Shown piece by piece: positions 43,437-52,171 of a DNA stretch of 64,000 nt; position 1 is the first letter of the stretch, and every line of letters begins with the position of its first letter. The stretch spans positions 62,001 to 126,000 of the forward strand of contig CAVRWX010000001.1 in assembly GCA_963725035.1 (NCBI GenBank), in the 5' to 3' direction. The DNA is from JALZKA01 sp963725035. Its GTDB lineage: Bacteria; Actinomycetota; Thermoleophilia; Solirubrobacterales; 70-9. The notes under the pieces are model-generated. The model searched no databases, was not told where the DNA came from, and saw only the letters and a list, made by a program, of their open reading frames with translations. The position numbers and the translations under genes are program-made.

Positions 43437-45125
43437 ATGCCTCGTCACGACGTACTTGTCATAGGAGCAGGGCTGGCCGGTCAGCGTGCCGCGCTGGCTG
43501 CTGCCCAGGCTGGCGTCTCCGTCGGGATCATCTCGAAGGTCCACCCCGTGCGCTCGCACTCAAATGCCGCGCAGGGCGGGATCAACGCCGCGCTCAACCC
43601 CGACGACTCGTGGGAGTCGCACGCCTTCGACACGATCAAGGGTTCCGACTACCTGGGTGACCAGGACGCGATCGAGATCATGTGCCGCGAGGCGCCCGAG
43701 GAGATCATCCACCTGGAGCACCTGGGCGTCCCCTTCCACCGCGACGACGAAGGGCATCTCGGCACCCGCGCCTTCGGCGGCGCCTCGGCCGCCCGCACCT
43801 ACTACGTCGCCGACATCACCGGCCAGGCGATCATGCACGTCCTCTACGAGCAGCTGATGAAGCACTCGGCCACGGTCGACCGCTACGAGGAGTACTTCAC
43901 CACTGCGCTCGCGATCGACTCGCAAGGCGAGTGCGTCGGCGCCGTCACGCGGAACGTCAAGACCGGCTCGATGGAGCTCTTCGAGGCCAAGAACGTGATC
44001 CTCGCGACCGGCGGCAACGGCCAGATCTGGAAGCCGACCACGAACGCGCTCATCTGCACTGGCGACGGGATCGCGATGGCCTACCGCGTCGGCGCGCCGC
44101 TGATGGACATGGAGATGATCCAGTACCACCCGACCTGCCTTGCGGGCAAGGGCTTCCTGATCACCGAGGGCGCGCGCGGCGAGGGAGCCCATCTCCTGAA
44201 CGCCAAGGGCGAGCGCTTCATGGAGCGCTACGCGCCCAACAAGATGGAGCTCGCCTCGCGCGATGTCGTCAGCCGTGCCGAGCAGACCGAGATCAACGAG
44301 GGGCGCGGCTTCCCGGACGGCACCGTCGCCTTGGACGTCACCGTGGTGCCGAAGAAGCGGGTCCACGAGGCGCTTCGCGAGATCGTCCTGGTCGGCCGCG
44401 ACTTCGCGGGCGTCGACATCACCAAGGAGCCAATCCACATCAAGCCGGGCAACCACTACACGATGGGCGGCGTCAAGACGGACATCCACGGCGCCACGAA
44501 CGTCCCGGGCCTCTACGCCGCGGGCGAGGTCGCCTGCGTCTCGGTCCACGGCGGCAACCGCCTCGGCGCCAACTCGCTGCTCGACACGCTCATCTTTGGG
44601 CGGCGCTCCGGAGAGCACGCGGCGAACCGCGCCAAGCGGATCGACTTCGGCGTCGCCTCGCGCTCGGTCCTCGCGGACGAGGAGCAGCAGATCGCCGACA
44701 TCGTCGGCCGCGAGCGGGGTAAGGGCCGGCGCATCTCCGAGATCAAGCTCGAGCTCGGACAGACCATGGACAAGCACGTGGCCGTCTTCCGCGAGAAGGA
44801 GTCGATCGAGACCGCCCTCGAGGTGGTCCGCCGCCTCAAGGAGGAGGCGAAGAGCGCCTACATCGACGACCGCGGCACCATCTTCAACCAGGACGTCCTG
44901 GGCGCGATCGAGCTGAGCTTCATGCTGGACGGCGCCGAGTGCACCTGCCTTGGCGCGCTGCACCGCACCGAGAGCCGCGGAGCTCAGTTCCGCACCGACT
45001 ACCCGGAGCGAAACGACGACGAGTGGCTCAAGCACATCGACCTGACAATGAACGGCGACGGTCCCGAGATCTCGTACTCGGACGTCACGATCACCGACTG
45101 GCAGCCCCAGGAGAGGACATATTGA
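43437..45125 (+). CDS. sdhA: second succinate dehydrogenase/fumarate reductase flavoprotein
   Basis: A 562-aa flavoprotein of the E. coli SdhA/archaeal type, clearly different from the 652-aa sdhA at 34880. The FAD fold is VLVIGAGLAGQRAALAAA, the covalent histidine is in VRSHSNAAQGGINAAL, and the active site includes TEGARGEGAHLLN, ASRDVVSRA and GNHYTMGGVKTD. With the Fe-S and CCG proteins downstream it would form a class-E succinate:quinone reductase or methylmenaquinol:fumarate reductase. Its TGA overlaps the next ATG (TGATG). Confidence 0.9.
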   Translation: MPRHDVLVIGAGLAGQRAALAAAQAGVSVGIISKVHPVRSHSNAAQGGINAALNPDDSWESHAFDTIKGSDYLGDQDAIEIMCREAPEEIIHLEHLGVPFHRDDEGHLGTRAFGGASAARTYYVADITGQAIMHVLYEQLMKHSATVDRYEEYFTTALAIDSQGECVGAVTRNVKTGSMELFEAKNVILATGGNGQIWKPTTNALICTGDGIAMAYRVGAPLMDMEMIQYHPTCLAGKGFLITEGARGEGAHLLNAKGERFMERYAPNKMELASRDVVSRAEQTEINEGRGFPDGTVALDVTVVPKKRVHEALREIVLVGRDFAGVDITKEPIHIKPGNHYTMGGVKTDIHGATNVPGLYAAGEVACVSVHGGNRLGANSLLDTLIFGRRSGEHAANRAKRIDFGVASRSVLADEEQQIADIVGRERGKGRRISEIKLELGQTMDKHVAVFREKESIETALEVVRRLKEEAKSAYIDDRGTIFNQDVLGAIELSFMLDGAECTCLGALHRTESRGAQFRTDYPERNDDEWLKHIDLTMNGDGPEISYSDVTITDWQPQERTY

Positions 45126-45190
45126 TGATGAGGAACTTTGTTCTGAGCGCAGCGTGTCCGGACGGCGGAGCCGTCCACGAGAGGATCTGA
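45125..45190 (+). CDS. 21-codon mini-ORF coupling sdhA and sdhB of the second set
   Basis: A 21-aa frame (starts MMRNF, ends VHERI) fills the spacer exactly. Its ATG overlaps the upstream stop (TGATG at 45123-45127) and its stop overlaps the sdhB ATG (TGATG at 45188-45192). It contains a small hairpin, GGACGGC/GCCGTCC. It may be a translation-coupling device or coincidence; the peptide itself looks unremarkable. Confidence 0.3.
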   Translation: MMRNFVLSAACPDGGAVHERI

Positions 45191-46296
45191 TGGCCGAGTA
45201 CACGCTGAGAGTCCGCAGGCAGAAGCCCGAGGCCGACGACCGCGGCCCGGCGGGCGCCTACTGGGAGGACTTCGAGGTCGACCTCGAGCCCACCCTGTCC
45301 GTCCTCGACGGCCTGCTCCAGGCGAAGGACCGTCAGGACGGGTCGCTCGCGGTGCGCTGCTCATGCCGCGCCGCGATCTGCGGCTCCTGCGGCGTCAAGG
45401 TGAACGGCCAGTCGACCCTCGCCTGCAAGACCCAGCTCGGCGAGGCCCACGAAGCGGCGAACCGTCGGAATGGCTCTGACGACCCGATCGTGGTCGAGCC
45501 GATGGGGAACATGCCGGTGATCAAGGACCTGGTGACCGACATGGAGTCGACCCACTGGGAGAAGATGCGCCGCGTCACGCCATGGCTCCTGGACGATGGC
45601 GACCCGCCCGAGCGCGAGCGCATCGTCCCCCACGAGAACATGGTCGACATCACGCAGACGATCTCGTGCATCCAGTGCGGCGCCTGCGTCTCGGCCTGCC
45701 TCTCGATGGAGGCCGATCCCGACTTCATCGGCCCGGCCGCTCTCGCCAAGGCCTACCGCTTCGTCGGCGACCCGCGCGACGTCCAGACGGACGAGCGCCT
45801 CTACGACCTGGCGCAGGACCCGCACGGCATCTACGACTGCACCCACTGCTTCAACTGCATAACCGCGTGCCCCAAGGGCGTCGATCCGATGAACCAGATC
45901 ATGCGCCTCCGCCGCGCCGCGGGCGAGGCCGATATCCACGATCACAACAACGGGCGCGCCCACGAGGAGGCGTTCACGAAGATCATCGGGAAGAAGGGGA
46001 CACTCGATGAGTCGCTACTCCTTCAGGAGTCGCTGGCGCCCGGCCTCGTCGGGAAGATGAGGCCGCGCGGCGTGAAGGGCCTCCTCGAGTCCCTCCCAAC
46101 CGCGATCCGCGGCATCCGCACGGGCAAGATGCGCTCGCTCTCGAAGCTGATCCCGGGCGTCCACCCCAAGCTGCCCGGCGACGCGCAGGAGCGCGTCGAG
46201 AAGATCTACGAGCGCGCCGAGGAGTCGAAGTGGCAGCTCAACCTCTACATCACCGGGACCGACGAGGAAAACGCCGAAGAGGAGATCAACCCATGA
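45190..46296 (+). CDS. sdhB: second succinate dehydrogenase/fumarate reductase iron-sulfur protein, long form
   Basis: A 368-aa iron-sulfur subunit, about 110 residues longer than the sdhB at 36848. The plant-type [2Fe-2S] site is CSCRAAICGSCG, followed by two cluster motifs, CIQCGACVSACLSM and CTHCFNCITACPKGV. A C-terminal extension of about 100 residues (from DIHDHNNGRAHEEAF on) is helical and basic, as in MfrB/archaeal SdhB partners of CCG proteins. The ATG overlaps the mini-ORF stop, and its own TGA overlaps the next ATG (ATGA). Confidence 0.9.
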   Translation: MAEYTLRVRRQKPEADDRGPAGAYWEDFEVDLEPTLSVLDGLLQAKDRQDGSLAVRCSCRAAICGSCGVKVNGQSTLACKTQLGEAHEAANRRNGSDDPIVVEPMGNMPVIKDLVTDMESTHWEKMRRVTPWLLDDGDPPERERIVPHENMVDITQTISCIQCGACVSACLSMEADPDFIGPAALAKAYRFVGDPRDVQTDERLYDLAQDPHGIYDCTHCFNCITACPKGVDPMNQIMRLRRAAGEADIHDHNNGRAHEEAFTKIIGKKGTLDESLLLQESLAPGLVGKMRPRGVKGLLESLPTAIRGIRTGKMRSLSKLIPGVHPKLPGDAQERVEKIYERAEESKWQLNLYITGTDEENAEEEINP

Positions 46297-47189
46297 AGCT
46301 CGCCTACTGGCCCGGCTGCGTCTCGCGCGGCTTTACGACCGAGCTCCACGGCTCGATGGCGCTTGTCGCCGAGGGGCTCGGGATCGAGCTCGTCACGCTC
46401 GACCGCGCCAACTGCTGCGGCGCCGGCGTCATCGCCGAGCACAACCAGGAGCTCGCCGACACCCTCAACGCCCGCACCTTCGCGCTCGCCCAGGAGACCG
46501 GGCTGGCGATGATGAACATCTGCTCGACCTGCCAGGGCGCCCAGTCCGAGTGCCAGGAGCGCCTGGACGCGAACGCCGAGTACCGCAAGCACATCAACGA
46601 GGCGCTCTCGGGCGAAGGCCTGGAGTACATCGCGGGCAAGGACGGCTTCACGAACAAGAACTTCCTGTGGCTCCTGGTCGAGGACATCGGCCTGGACACG
46701 CTGCGCTCCAAGGTCAAGCGGCCGCTCGAAGGCCTCCGCGTCGGACCGTTCTACGGCTGCTACGTGCTGCGGCCGAAGACGCGCCTCGGCTACGACGAGA
46801 ATCCCGATCGCGACATCTATCTCGAGCAGGTGATCGAGGCCCTTGGCGGCACCGTCGTCGACTACGACGGCTCGCGCAAGTGCTGCGGCTTTCCGATCAT
46901 CACGATGAACCGCGAGACGTCGCTGACGCAGGCCGGCACTCACGTCGGAGACGCGATCGACCAGGGCGCTGACTGCCTTGTCACGCCGTGCCCGCTCTGC
47001 CACCTGAACCTGGACCTCCAGCAGCCCGAGGCGGCGAAGATGGTCAACCGCGACCTTGGCCTCGCCGTCCTTCACCTGCCCCAGCTCGTCGGGCTCGCGA
47101 TGGGCTACGAGCCGAAGGAGCTCGGCATGCACAAGCACATCGCCTCGACCGAGAACGTCGTCGAGCGCCTCACCGGAGCGGCGGCCTAG
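46293..47189 (+). CDS. CCG-domain subunit (SdhE/MfrE/HdrB-like)
   Basis: A 298-aa protein with two cysteine-rich CCG domains. The first has YWPGC...NCCGAG...CSTCQGAQ and the second YGCYVLRP...KCCGFPI...PCPLCHLN. This matches heterodisulfide-reductase subunit B and the E subunit of class-E succinate dehydrogenases/methylmenaquinol:fumarate reductases, which carries a non-cubane [4Fe-4S] cluster and replaces the haem anchor. It has no transmembrane helix. No SdhF-like gene follows, so membrane association may rest on amphipathic helices. Confidence 0.9.
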   Translation: MKLAYWPGCVSRGFTTELHGSMALVAEGLGIELVTLDRANCCGAGVIAEHNQELADTLNARTFALAQETGLAMMNICSTCQGAQSECQERLDANAEYRKHINEALSGEGLEYIAGKDGFTNKNFLWLLVEDIGLDTLRSKVKRPLEGLRVGPFYGCYVLRPKTRLGYDENPDRDIYLEQVIEALGGTVVDYDGSRKCCGFPIITMNRETSLTQAGTHVGDAIDQGADCLVTPCPLCHLNLDLQQPEAAKMVNRDLGLAVLHLPQLVGLAMGYEPKELGMHKHIASTENVVERLTGAAA

Positions 47190-47232
47190 CCCCCTCGCGG
47201 GCTCCCGGGCCGCTGCTACCCTGCCGCCTCTC

Positions 47233-47388
47233 ATGACGGACCATTCCGAACTCTTGAAGCCTGCGGCCGAGATCGAGCAGCTCGTCCTCTTCGGGCGCAT
47301 CGACGAAGCCGTCGCGCTATACGCGAAGCAGGCGGAGGTCGACGAGGCCACCGCCCGCGAAGTGATCGAGAAGCTCGCCGCGTCGTAG
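47233..47388 (+). CDS. 51-aa small helical protein
   Basis: Short protein with two or three helices (AAEIEQLVLFGRIDEAVALYAKQ, in overlapping helices, and EATAREVIEKLAAS). The second part recalls the L7/L12 C-terminal or UBA-like hairpin seen in many small actinobacterial proteins. Codon use is strongly coding-like. The -10-like TACCCT (47217-47222) is 10 bases before the ATG. Function unknown. Confidence 0.7.
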   Translation: MTDHSELLKPAAEIEQLVLFGRIDEAVALYAKQAEVDEATAREVIEKLAAS

Positions 47389-47401
47389 CCGGGCCTGCCT
47401 C

Positions 47402-47407
47402 TAGGGT
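47402..47407 (+). promoter_or_regulatory. -10 box TAGGGT of the FUSC gene
   Basis: It lies six bases upstream of the GTG at 47414, consistent with a leaderless mRNA. Confidence 0.5.
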
Positions 47408-47413
47408 CAAACC

Positions 47414-48424
47414 GTGACCCAGAGCCGGTTTGGAATCACCTGGAGCTGGGACGCCGCCCTTCGCGGCGCGATCTGCGCATTGCCGGCCGTGCCGGTGATC
47501 GTGGCCGTGAACGTGAGCGCCGGCATTTGCCTCGCGCTGGGAACGGTCCTCGTCGCCTTCATCGGCGTCCCGGCGCAGATGAGCATGAGGATTCGCGCCT
47601 ACCTCATCGCGGTCCTCTTCGCGGCCGCCTACGCCCTCGGGTGCGTCGTCGGACAGTGGCCGGTCGTAGCCGTCCTGGCCCTGTCGGCGCTCGCCTACGT
47701 GAGCGTGTTGATCACGGGCCAGAACCCCCGGTCGCAACTCATCGCGATGCTCGTGGTTCCCGGCTTCGCGGTAGGCATGAACGAGCCGCCACCGGACGGT
47801 TTCGTGATCGCAGCGATGTTCCTGGCCGGCGGGCTGTGGGCGACCTTCGTCTCGGTCATGTGGCATCCGGCGCCAGGTGGCCCCCAGGCCCCCGCCCGGT
47901 TCGCCGGCCTTGGCGGCGCTTTGCACGACGAACGGACCAAGAGGATCTACGCGGTCTGCTTCGCCTTGGCCGTCGGCATTGCCCTTGCGATCGGATTTAT
48001 CAAGGACTTCCAGCATGTCGCCTGGGCGGCGGCTGCCTGTGCGTTCGTGATGCGCCCCGATCCAGGCTTGCTGGCGAGCCGCGCTCTGGGCAGGGCGCTC
48101 GCCACACTCCTGGGCGTCTGCGCCGCTGCCTTGCTCTTCAAGCAGGGCCTCGGCGAAGCAGCCCTCGCGGCAATAACCGTGTTCACGGTCTCCGCCATGA
48201 TCGCCACCCGCACCAGCCCTTGGTACGTGACGCCGGCTGGGACAGGACTCCTGGTCCTCCTGATGAGCGGCGTCTCGAGCACGCAGCAGTTCCAACTGTC
48301 GTTCCACGATCGCATCCTCGAGACCGCGATCGGAGCGGGGCTTGCACTGGTGTTCGGCGTGATTATTCCGCGGCTCCTCGAGCCGAGAGGCCCTAGGTCT
48401 GAGCCGGCGATTCCCCGCGGCTGA
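47414..48424 (+). CDS. FUSC-family / aromatic-acid-exporter-like membrane protein
   Basis: A 336-aa protein with ten or so hydrophobic segments in two similar halves, as in FUSC (fusaric-acid-resistance type) and AaeB-like proteins. The first half ends at MWHPAPGGPQAP, a cytoplasmic loop follows, and the second half begins KRIYAVCFALAVGIAL. It probably exports small aromatic or amphipathic compounds. Its 3' end overlaps the convergent antiporter gene by 32 bases. Confidence 0.75.
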   Translation: MTQSRFGITWSWDAALRGAICALPAVPVIVAVNVSAGICLALGTVLVAFIGVPAQMSMRIRAYLIAVLFAAAYALGCVVGQWPVVAVLALSALAYVSVLITGQNPRSQLIAMLVVPGFAVGMNEPPPDGFVIAAMFLAGGLWATFVSVMWHPAPGGPQAPARFAGLGGALHDERTKRIYAVCFALAVGIALAIGFIKDFQHVAWAAAACAFVMRPDPGLLASRALGRALATLLGVCAAALLFKQGLGEAALAAITVFTVSAMIATRTSPWYVTPAGTGLLVLLMSGVSSTQQFQLSFHDRILETAIGAGLALVFGVIIPRLLEPRGPRSEPAIPRG

Positions 48425-49601
48425 GCCGGCGCTCGACCCACTTCCCGCCCACAGTATCCGTGAGGCCGTGGGCCAGGATCGAGGCCAGGATCACGTAGGC
48501 GGCGATCTTGAACATCTCCGACCCGTCGTCCACGGCGGATTTCAGGACGAGCAGGGCGAACAGCATCGAGGCGACCCCCTTCGGGCCGAACCACGCCATG
48601 AAGAGTCGCTCCGGCCGGCGGAAGTCGGTTCCGATGAGCGAGATGAACATCGCAAGGGGCCGGGCGACAAGCAGGGCCAGAATCACAAACGCGACGAGCG
48701 CGGGAATCGAGCCGTCGTAGCCGGTGGCAACGATCAGCGCGCCGAAGACGAAAAAGGTCAGGACCTGAAAGATCGACGAGACGTTCTCGGCGAAGTCATG
48801 GAACCGGTCGGGGATGTCGTGCTCGGTGGCGCCTAGCGCGATCCCCGCCACGAACGCAGCGATCAGCCCGTTCCCAATCGTCGCGTCGGCAAGGCCGTAG
48901 GCGGCGAGCCCGAGGCCGACCGCGAAGATGCCCTCGTAGCGAGGGGTGATCCCGCCGGCAGGGGCGAGGCGGTGAATCCAACCGCCTGCGATCCCCAGCG
49001 CGGCGCCGATCACCGCGCCGGCCGCCGCCTCGCCGAGAACTCTGACTCCCTCGGACCCTGCGTCGCCGCCCGGCGTGGCGAGGACCAGGAAGAACAGGAC
49101 GAACGGCAGTGCCAGCCCGTCGTTCAGGCCCGATTCGAGGTTGAGCGTGTGGCGCACCCGCTCCGGCACGCTCTTGGACGTGACCACCGACGAGGTGACG
49201 ACGGGATCGGTCGGGGTCAGGACGGCGGCAAGCAGGAACGCCTCGGCAACGGCCAGCTCCGGGAAGAGGACGAGGCCGATCACAGCGAGCAGCCCCAGCG
49301 TGATCGGCATCGCGAACACGATCGCCCGGGCCGGCGGCCCCCAGTGCATCCGCAGAAGCTCGCGCTCGACGACGAGCCCGTCGGCGAACAGGGTGAGGAT
49401 CAGCGCCAGCTCGACCAGGTGGATGACATTCGGGTCCGAGACGTCCACCGTGACGACGTCGGCCAGAGCCAGAGCAATGCCCAAGCCAACGGACAGAACG
49501 GACACGGAGAGCACCGTCCCGTGCATGACGCCCGAGAGCAAGGCGGCCACCGACAGCAGGAGGCCGAACAGAAGTAGCGATTCACCGAACCCGAGGTCCA
49601 T
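48393..49601 (-). CDS. cation:proton antiporter (CPA1/NhaP type)
   Basis: A 402-aa integral membrane protein with 11-13 helices. The transport core motifs are AVLTPTDPVVTSSVV and NLESGLNDGLALPFVLF, whose ND pair is typical of electroneutral Na+(K+)/H+ exchangers. It lacks a long C-terminal regulatory domain. The ATG at 49601 has a TAGCCT -10 (complement of 49608-49613) 6 bases upstream. It is opposite to the FUSC gene and reads away from asd. Confidence 0.9.
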   Translation of the reverse strand: MDLGFGESLLLFGLLLSVAALLSGVMHGTVLSVSVLSVGLGIALALADVVTVDVSDPNVIHLVELALILTLFADGLVVERELLRMHWGPPARAIVFAMPITLGLLAVIGLVLFPELAVAEAFLLAAVLTPTDPVVTSSVVTSKSVPERVRHTLNLESGLNDGLALPFVLFFLVLATPGGDAGSEGVRVLGEAAAGAVIGAALGIAGGWIHRLAPAGGITPRYEGIFAVGLGLAAYGLADATIGNGLIAAFVAGIALGATEHDIPDRFHDFAENVSSIFQVLTFFVFGALIVATGYDGSIPALVAFVILALLVARPLAMFISLIGTDFRRPERLFMAWFGPKGVASMLFALLVLKSAVDDGSEMFKIAAYVILASILAHGLTDTVGGKWVERRLSRGESPAQT

Positions 49602-49607
49602 TGGGAC

Positions 49608-49613
49608 AGGCTA
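49608..49613 (-). promoter_or_regulatory. -10 box TAGCCT of the antiporter gene
   Basis: It lies six bases before the ATG at 49601. A short tandem palindrome lies just upstream (49625-49649). Confidence 0.5.
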
Positions 49614-49624
49614 TGCGCCTGCCC

Positions 49625-49649
49625 GGTGCCAGGCACCGTGCCAGGCACC
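49625..49649. repeat. tandem palindromic 12-mer
   Basis: GGTGCCAGGCACC (49625-49637), a perfect palindrome, is followed immediately by a second GTGCCAGGCACC. It lies between the asd stop and the antiporter promoter and could act as operator or terminator hairpin. Confidence 0.6.
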
Positions 49650-49651
49650 GA

Positions 49652-50699
49652 TCAAACGAAAGCTGCGCCGGCGGGCACGCGCACGAGATCGCGCTCGGCG
49701 AGAAGCTCAGCCACCTGGACGGCGTTCGTCGCCGCGCCCTTGCGCAGGTTGTCGCCGACGATCCACATGTTGAGACACCGCGGATGCGACGGGTCGCGGC
49801 GAATCCGCCCGACGAGCACATCGTCGCGCCCGGTGACGTCGGTCGCAAGCGGATAGACGCCCGTCTTCCGGCGAGTCCATGACCACCACGCCTGGCGCGC
49901 CCGAGAGGAGCTCTCGGCACTCTTCGGGGCTGAAGTCGCTCGCGGTCTCGACGTTGGCGGAGACCGAATGGCCGGTGACCACGGGAACCCGTGCGCACGT
50001 TGCCGAGACGCGGAGCTCTTCGGGGCTTACGCCCAGGATCTTGGACGTCTCCGCCATGACCTTGCGCTCCTCGGTCGTGTAGTCGTCGCCGTCCTTGAAG
50101 CTCTCGACCTGCGGGATCACGTTGAACGCGATCGGGTGCGGATAGACGTGCGCCTCCGGCGCCTCGCCTGCCAAGACCGCCTTCGACTGCGCCTGAAGTT
50201 CGTCGATCGCCTTCTGCCCGGTGCCCGACACCGACTGATAGGTCGAGACGACGAGGCGCTCGATGCCGACGTGCCGCTGGATCGGGGCGAGCGCCACCAT
50301 CATCTGCATCGTCGTGCAGTTGGGGTTTGCGATCAGGCCCGAGTGCTCGGAGGCGGCGTCGGGATTCACCTCGGCGACGACCAGGGGGACGTCGGGATGC
50401 ATGCGCCAGAAGCTGGTGTTGTCAACGACGACGGCGCCCGCCTCGACGATCTTGGGCGCCCATTCGGCCGAGACCGAGCCGCCAGCCGAGCTGAGCACGA
50501 TGTCTAGACCCTGGATCGCTTCGTCTGAGACCTCCACCACCTCGACTTCGTCTGAGCCGAACGGGACCCGCTTGCCGGCCGAGCGGCCTGACGCCAGCGG
50601 AACGAGCTCCGAGACAGGAAAGTCTCGCTCGGCCAGCACCTGGAGGATGGTCGAACCGACGGCGCCCGTTGCGCCCAGCACACCGACTCGATAGCTCAT
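49652..50699 (-). CDS. asd: aspartate-semialdehyde dehydrogenase, one frameshift
   Basis: A 348-aa enzyme after removing one extra G near 49872. It reduces aspartyl phosphate to the semialdehyde for Lys, Met, Thr and diaminopimelate. It has the NADP fold VGVLGATGAVGSTI, the catalytic cysteine in NPNCTTMQM and the active-site histidine in VPVVTGHS. After VVMDSPEDG the other frame continues with VYPLATDVTG to NMWIVGDNLRKGAATNAVQ, the normal C-terminus. The start overlaps the lysC stop (ATGA). An essential gene, so the shift is almost certainly an assembly error. Confidence 0.93.
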
Positions 50700-51967
50700 G
50701 ACGTGACGGTGGGCCGGTGTACGCCGGTCGGGTCCTCGGGCTGAATACCGCCCTCGCCCAACTCGAACGCGGCGTGAAGCGCGCGCACGGCGCTCTCCAC
50801 CTGGTCGGCGGCGATCACGCACGAGATCTTGATCGGCGACGTCGAGATCATCTCGATGTTGATCCCGTGTTCGCCGAGAGTCTCGAAGACCCTTGCGGCG
50901 ACGCCGGGATGGCTGCGCATGCCCGCGCCGACGATCGACACCTTGCCGATGCGGTCGTCGGTGAGGATCCGCTCGCCGACGCCGAGCGCCTCGATGGCCT
51001 CGGCCGCGGTGCGAAGCTCGTCGCGCCCGACCGTGAACGACAGGTCGGCCTTCTGGTCGCCGGCAACGGGCTCGTTCTGAATGATCATGTCGACGTTCAC
51101 GTTCGCTGCGGCGAGCGCGGCGAAGATGCGACCTGCGACTCCAGGCTCGTCGCTGACGCCGGAAACCGTCACCCGGCCCTCGGATGAGGTGTGCGTGACG
51201 GCTGTGACCATTGGCTGTTCCATCGTCTCGTCCTCGGAGACGACGAGGGTACCCCGCCCTTCCTCGAACGAGCTGCGGCAGTGGATGCGCACGCCGTGGT
51301 TTCGCGCGTACTCGACCGAGCGGAGCTGAAGCACCCCCGCGCCCGAGGCCGCCATCTCGAGCATCTCGTCGAATGACACGACGTTGAGCTTCGATGCGTC
51401 GGGGCAGATCCTCGGATCGGCAGTGAAGACACCCGCGACGTCGGTATTGATCTCGCACATCGTGGCTCCGAGCTCCGCCGCCAGTGCCACGGCGGTCGTG
51501 TCGGAGCCGCCACGGCCCAGCGTCGTCACATCGAGCGAATCGCCCGAGACGCCCTGAAACCCCGCGACCAGGACGATGCGGTCCTTGTCCAGTGCGGCCC
51601 TGATCCGGTCCGCGCGCACTTCGAGGATGCGGGCCTTGGTGTGCGAGGAGTCGGTGACGATGCCCGCCTGCGAGCCGGTGAGCGACACGGCGTCGTGTCC
51701 CATGTCGTGGATCGCCATCGCGCAGAGCGCGCACGAGATGCGCTCGCCGACCGAAAGGAGCATGTCCATCTCGCGCTCGTACGGGCGATCCGAGATCTCG
51801 TGGGCCATCTCGACCAGGTCGTCCGTGGTCTTGCCGCGGGCGGACAGGACGGCCACCACGCGGCTTCCGCTCTCGCGCGCAGCGACGATCCGCGCAGCGG
51901 CGCGCTTCAGGTCTTCGGGCTCGGCGACTGACGTGCCGCCGAACTTCATGACCACGATCTCGCTCAC
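50696..51967 (-). CDS. lysC: aspartate kinase
   Basis: A 423-aa enzyme that phosphorylates aspartate, the first step of the aspartate amino-acid family. It has the N-terminal KFGGTSV, the catalytic segment LGRGGSDTTAVALA, the substrate loop EINTDVAGVFTADPR, and two C-terminal ACT domains that bind Lys/Thr for feedback control. GTG start. The lysC-asd order with a 4-base overlap is typical of actinobacteria. No ACT-binding leader or riboswitch is visible upstream. Confidence 0.95.
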   Translation of the reverse strand: MSEIVVMKFGGTSVAEPEDLKRAAARIVAARESGSRVVAVLSARGKTTDDLVEMAHEISDRPYEREMDMLLSVGERISCALCAMAIHDMGHDAVSLTGSQAGIVTDSSHTKARILEVRADRIRAALDKDRIVLVAGFQGVSGDSLDVTTLGRGGSDTTAVALAAELGATMCEINTDVAGVFTADPRICPDASKLNVVSFDEMLEMAASGAGVLQLRSVEYARNHGVRIHCRSSFEEGRGTLVVSEDETMEQPMVTAVTHTSSEGRVTVSGVSDEPGVAGRIFAALAAANVNVDMIIQNEPVAGDQKADLSFTVGRDELRTAAEAIEALGVGERILTDDRIGKVSIVGAGMRSHPGVAARVFETLGEHGINIEMISTSPIKISCVIAADQVESAVRALHAAFELGEGGIQPEDPTGVHRPTVTS

Positions 51968-52115
51968 AAGGTCGCCCGGAGGCTCGGAAGTCTCACCGCT
52001 CCGAGGATAATCAGGCCATGCCCGTCCCCAGCCTTCCCGCCGTCTTGACGCGCGTGCCTGAGGCTCATCCGGACTGACCAGGCGATCCTCTTCCAGTCGA
52101 TCCCGACACGCCCTG

Positions 52116-52131
52116 TGTGACCGAGATCACA
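52116..52131. promoter_or_regulatory. CRP/FNR-type site
   Basis: TGTGACCGAGATCACA is a perfect match to the TGTGA-N6-TCACA consensus of cAMP-receptor-type regulators. It is 38-53 bases upstream of the PadR start codon and just ahead of the operator repeats. Confidence 0.6.
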
Positions 52132-52136
52132 GACGC

Positions 52137-52171
52137 TGATATATCGCGCTGATATATCTGCGTGATATATG
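52137..52171. promoter_or_regulatory. triple TGATATAT repeat, probable PadR operator
   Basis: TGATATATC at 52137 and 52150 and TGATATATG at 52163 recur with a strict 13-base period. Each holds the palindrome core ATATAT. The third copy contains the ATG start codon (52169). The region is very AT-rich compared with its surroundings. Confidence 0.75.

Noticed and set aside
43560..45203. A 547-codon minus-strand frame opposite the second sdhA
   Set aside because: No domain signal; it is the reverse shadow of a well-conserved flavoprotein. The same applies to the minus frames at 36626-38089 and 14945-16405.
52018..52077. A 19-codon frame starting MPVPSLP upstream of the PadR operator
   Set aside because: No ribosome site, no coding character and no coupling to a neighbour.
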